From the NCBI RefSeq assembly GCF_018860245.1, contig NZ_JAHKPD010000012.1, positions 186,001 to 250,000 of the forward strand: DNA of 64,000 bases. The letters run 5' to 3'. The notes beneath the pieces are model-generated. The model worked only from the letters and a program-made list of their open reading frames with translations. It made no database searches and had not been told where the DNA came from. Made by a program: the position numbers and the translations under genes. This DNA is from Pseudotamlana agarivorans. Lineage in GTDB: Bacteria; Bacteroidota; Bacteroidia; Flavobacteriales; Flavobacteriaceae. This document shows positions 63,336-64,000 of the stretch, in pieces; positions within the stretch are counted from its first letter, which is position 1, and each line of letters begins with the position of its first letter.

Positions 63336-64000
63336 ATGAAAAAATTATTTACACTATCAGCATTATTACTAGCCACTGTGGTTTTTGCGCAAGATGAACC
63401 GAAAAAACTATCAATTAGTGGATCTGTTGATACTTACTTTCAAACTTATTTAACTGCTCCAGATAATATTGAGCAATCATTTGGAACTTCATTTGCAAAC
63501 CAAACAGGTTTTGCTTTGGGTATGGCTAACGTTATTGCTTCTTATGAAGGAGAAAAAACTGGGGCTGTTGCAGATTTAGCTTTCGGAACAAGAGGAACGC
63601 AGGCTGCAGGTGATGGGCCAGATTTATACATCAACCAATTATATGCATACTGGAATGTTAGTGAGAGTACAACTTTAACTATGGGACGTTTTAATACTTT
63701 CTTAGGTTATGAGGTAATTTCTCCAGTAGCTAACTTTAACTACAGTACATCTTATTTATTTTCTAGTGGACCATTTTCACATGTTGGTTTAAAAGCTGAT
63801 TTTGCTTTATCTGACGATTTTAGCTTAATGGTTGCTGTTATGAATCCTACCGATGTTAACAATAACTTAGTTGGAGGTTATGCTTTAGGTGCTCAAGTTG
63901 GGTATAAAGGGCAATTCTTAAACTTTTACTATGATGACAATGAAATTTTAGGTTTAGAAATTGACTATACTGGTGGTTTTGATTTATCTGATTCATTTTT
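63336..64000 (+). CDS. Outer-membrane beta-barrel porin, 5' part (runs off the window)
   Basis: The frame is open from ATG 63336 to the last base, about 221 residues with no stop. A signal peptide (MKKLFTLSALLLATVVFAQ) is followed by alternating barrel strands: LSISGSVDTYFQTYL, DLYINQLYAYWNVSE, TTLTMGRFNTFLGYE and ALGAQVGYKGQFLNFYYDD. It fits the family of putative porins (OmpL/porin-2 like) found in Bacteroidota. From memory, such a porin often precedes ammonium transporter and PII genes beside gltBD, so a nitrogen-related role is likely but unproven here. Confidence 0.85.
   Translation, partial: MKKLFTLSALLLATVVFAQDEPKKLSISGSVDTYFQTYLTAPDNIEQSFGTSFANQTGFALGMANVIASYEGEKTGAVADLAFGTRGTQAAGDGPDLYINQLYAYWNVSESTTLTMGRFNTFLGYEVISPVANFNYSTSYLFSSGPFSHVGLKADFALSDDFSLMVAVMNPTDVNNNLVGGYALGAQVGYKGQFLNFYYDDNEILGLEIDYTGGFDLSDSF

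Overview
This window looks like a stretch of chromosome from a member of the Flavobacteriaceae (Bacteroidota). The DNA is AT-rich. Start codons mostly lack Shine-Dalgarno sequences, and several upstream regions carry the Bacteroidota promoter pattern TTG or TTTG, about 19 bases, then TAnnTTTG. The gene content fits: an Alternative Complex III operon, the gliding/type IX secretion genes sprA and remB, Bacteroidota-type TonB proteins and the rimP-nusA-infB order. I see no insertion sequence, prophage, CRISPR array or rRNA. Most of the window is core genome.

Layout. 1-634: gene tail and a repetitive non-coding region. 635-7395: membrane metallophosphoesterase, a thioredoxin-fold protein without cysteines, a polysaccharide deacetylase with a large DUF2723 membrane protein (minus strand), tRNA-Gln and a universal stress protein. 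7573-12309: translation/transcription operon rimP-nusA-infB behind a terminator-like leader hairpin. 12573-14304: a stand-alone enolase and a SPOR protein between strong hairpins. 14407-25957: respiratory operon actABCDEF-coxBA, carrying electrons from quinol through Alternative Complex III to an aa3-type oxidase. 26114-31701: ruvB, a lipoprotein, queG, maeB and ruvA. 31708-43769: sprA, gcvH, a VanZ-like gene, two tandem tonB genes and remB. 43814-49330: the second half of the cytochrome oxidase gene set (cyoE, two subunit III genes, subunit IV, a degenerate and a genuine SCO protein, DUF420, a small membrane protein). 49416-55742: a five-gene MacB/TolC-type efflux operon ending in tsaB. 55739-62826: mscS, gltD and gltB on the minus strand. 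63336 to the end: the start of an outer-membrane porin, divergent from gltB.

How the genes work together. The act-cox and cyoE-cox-SCO blocks together make and assemble one respiratory branch, although 18 kb of other genes lie between them. sprA and remB mark the gliding/type IX secretion machinery; the two tonB genes between them, and a TonB-C-like domain that I see at the N-terminus of RemB, suggest a link to energised outer-membrane processes. gltBD with the divergent porin suggests a nitrogen-assimilation locus sharing a control region.

I found no clearly new multi-gene system. The best leads are smaller: a cysteine-free thioredoxin fold, a cysteine-free SCO-like protein overlapping the real SCO gene, the TonB-C-like domain on RemB, a probable second enolase, an mscS terminator lying inside the opposite tsaB gene, paired inverted repeats between gltB and the porin, and long hairpins before remB and in the cox block.
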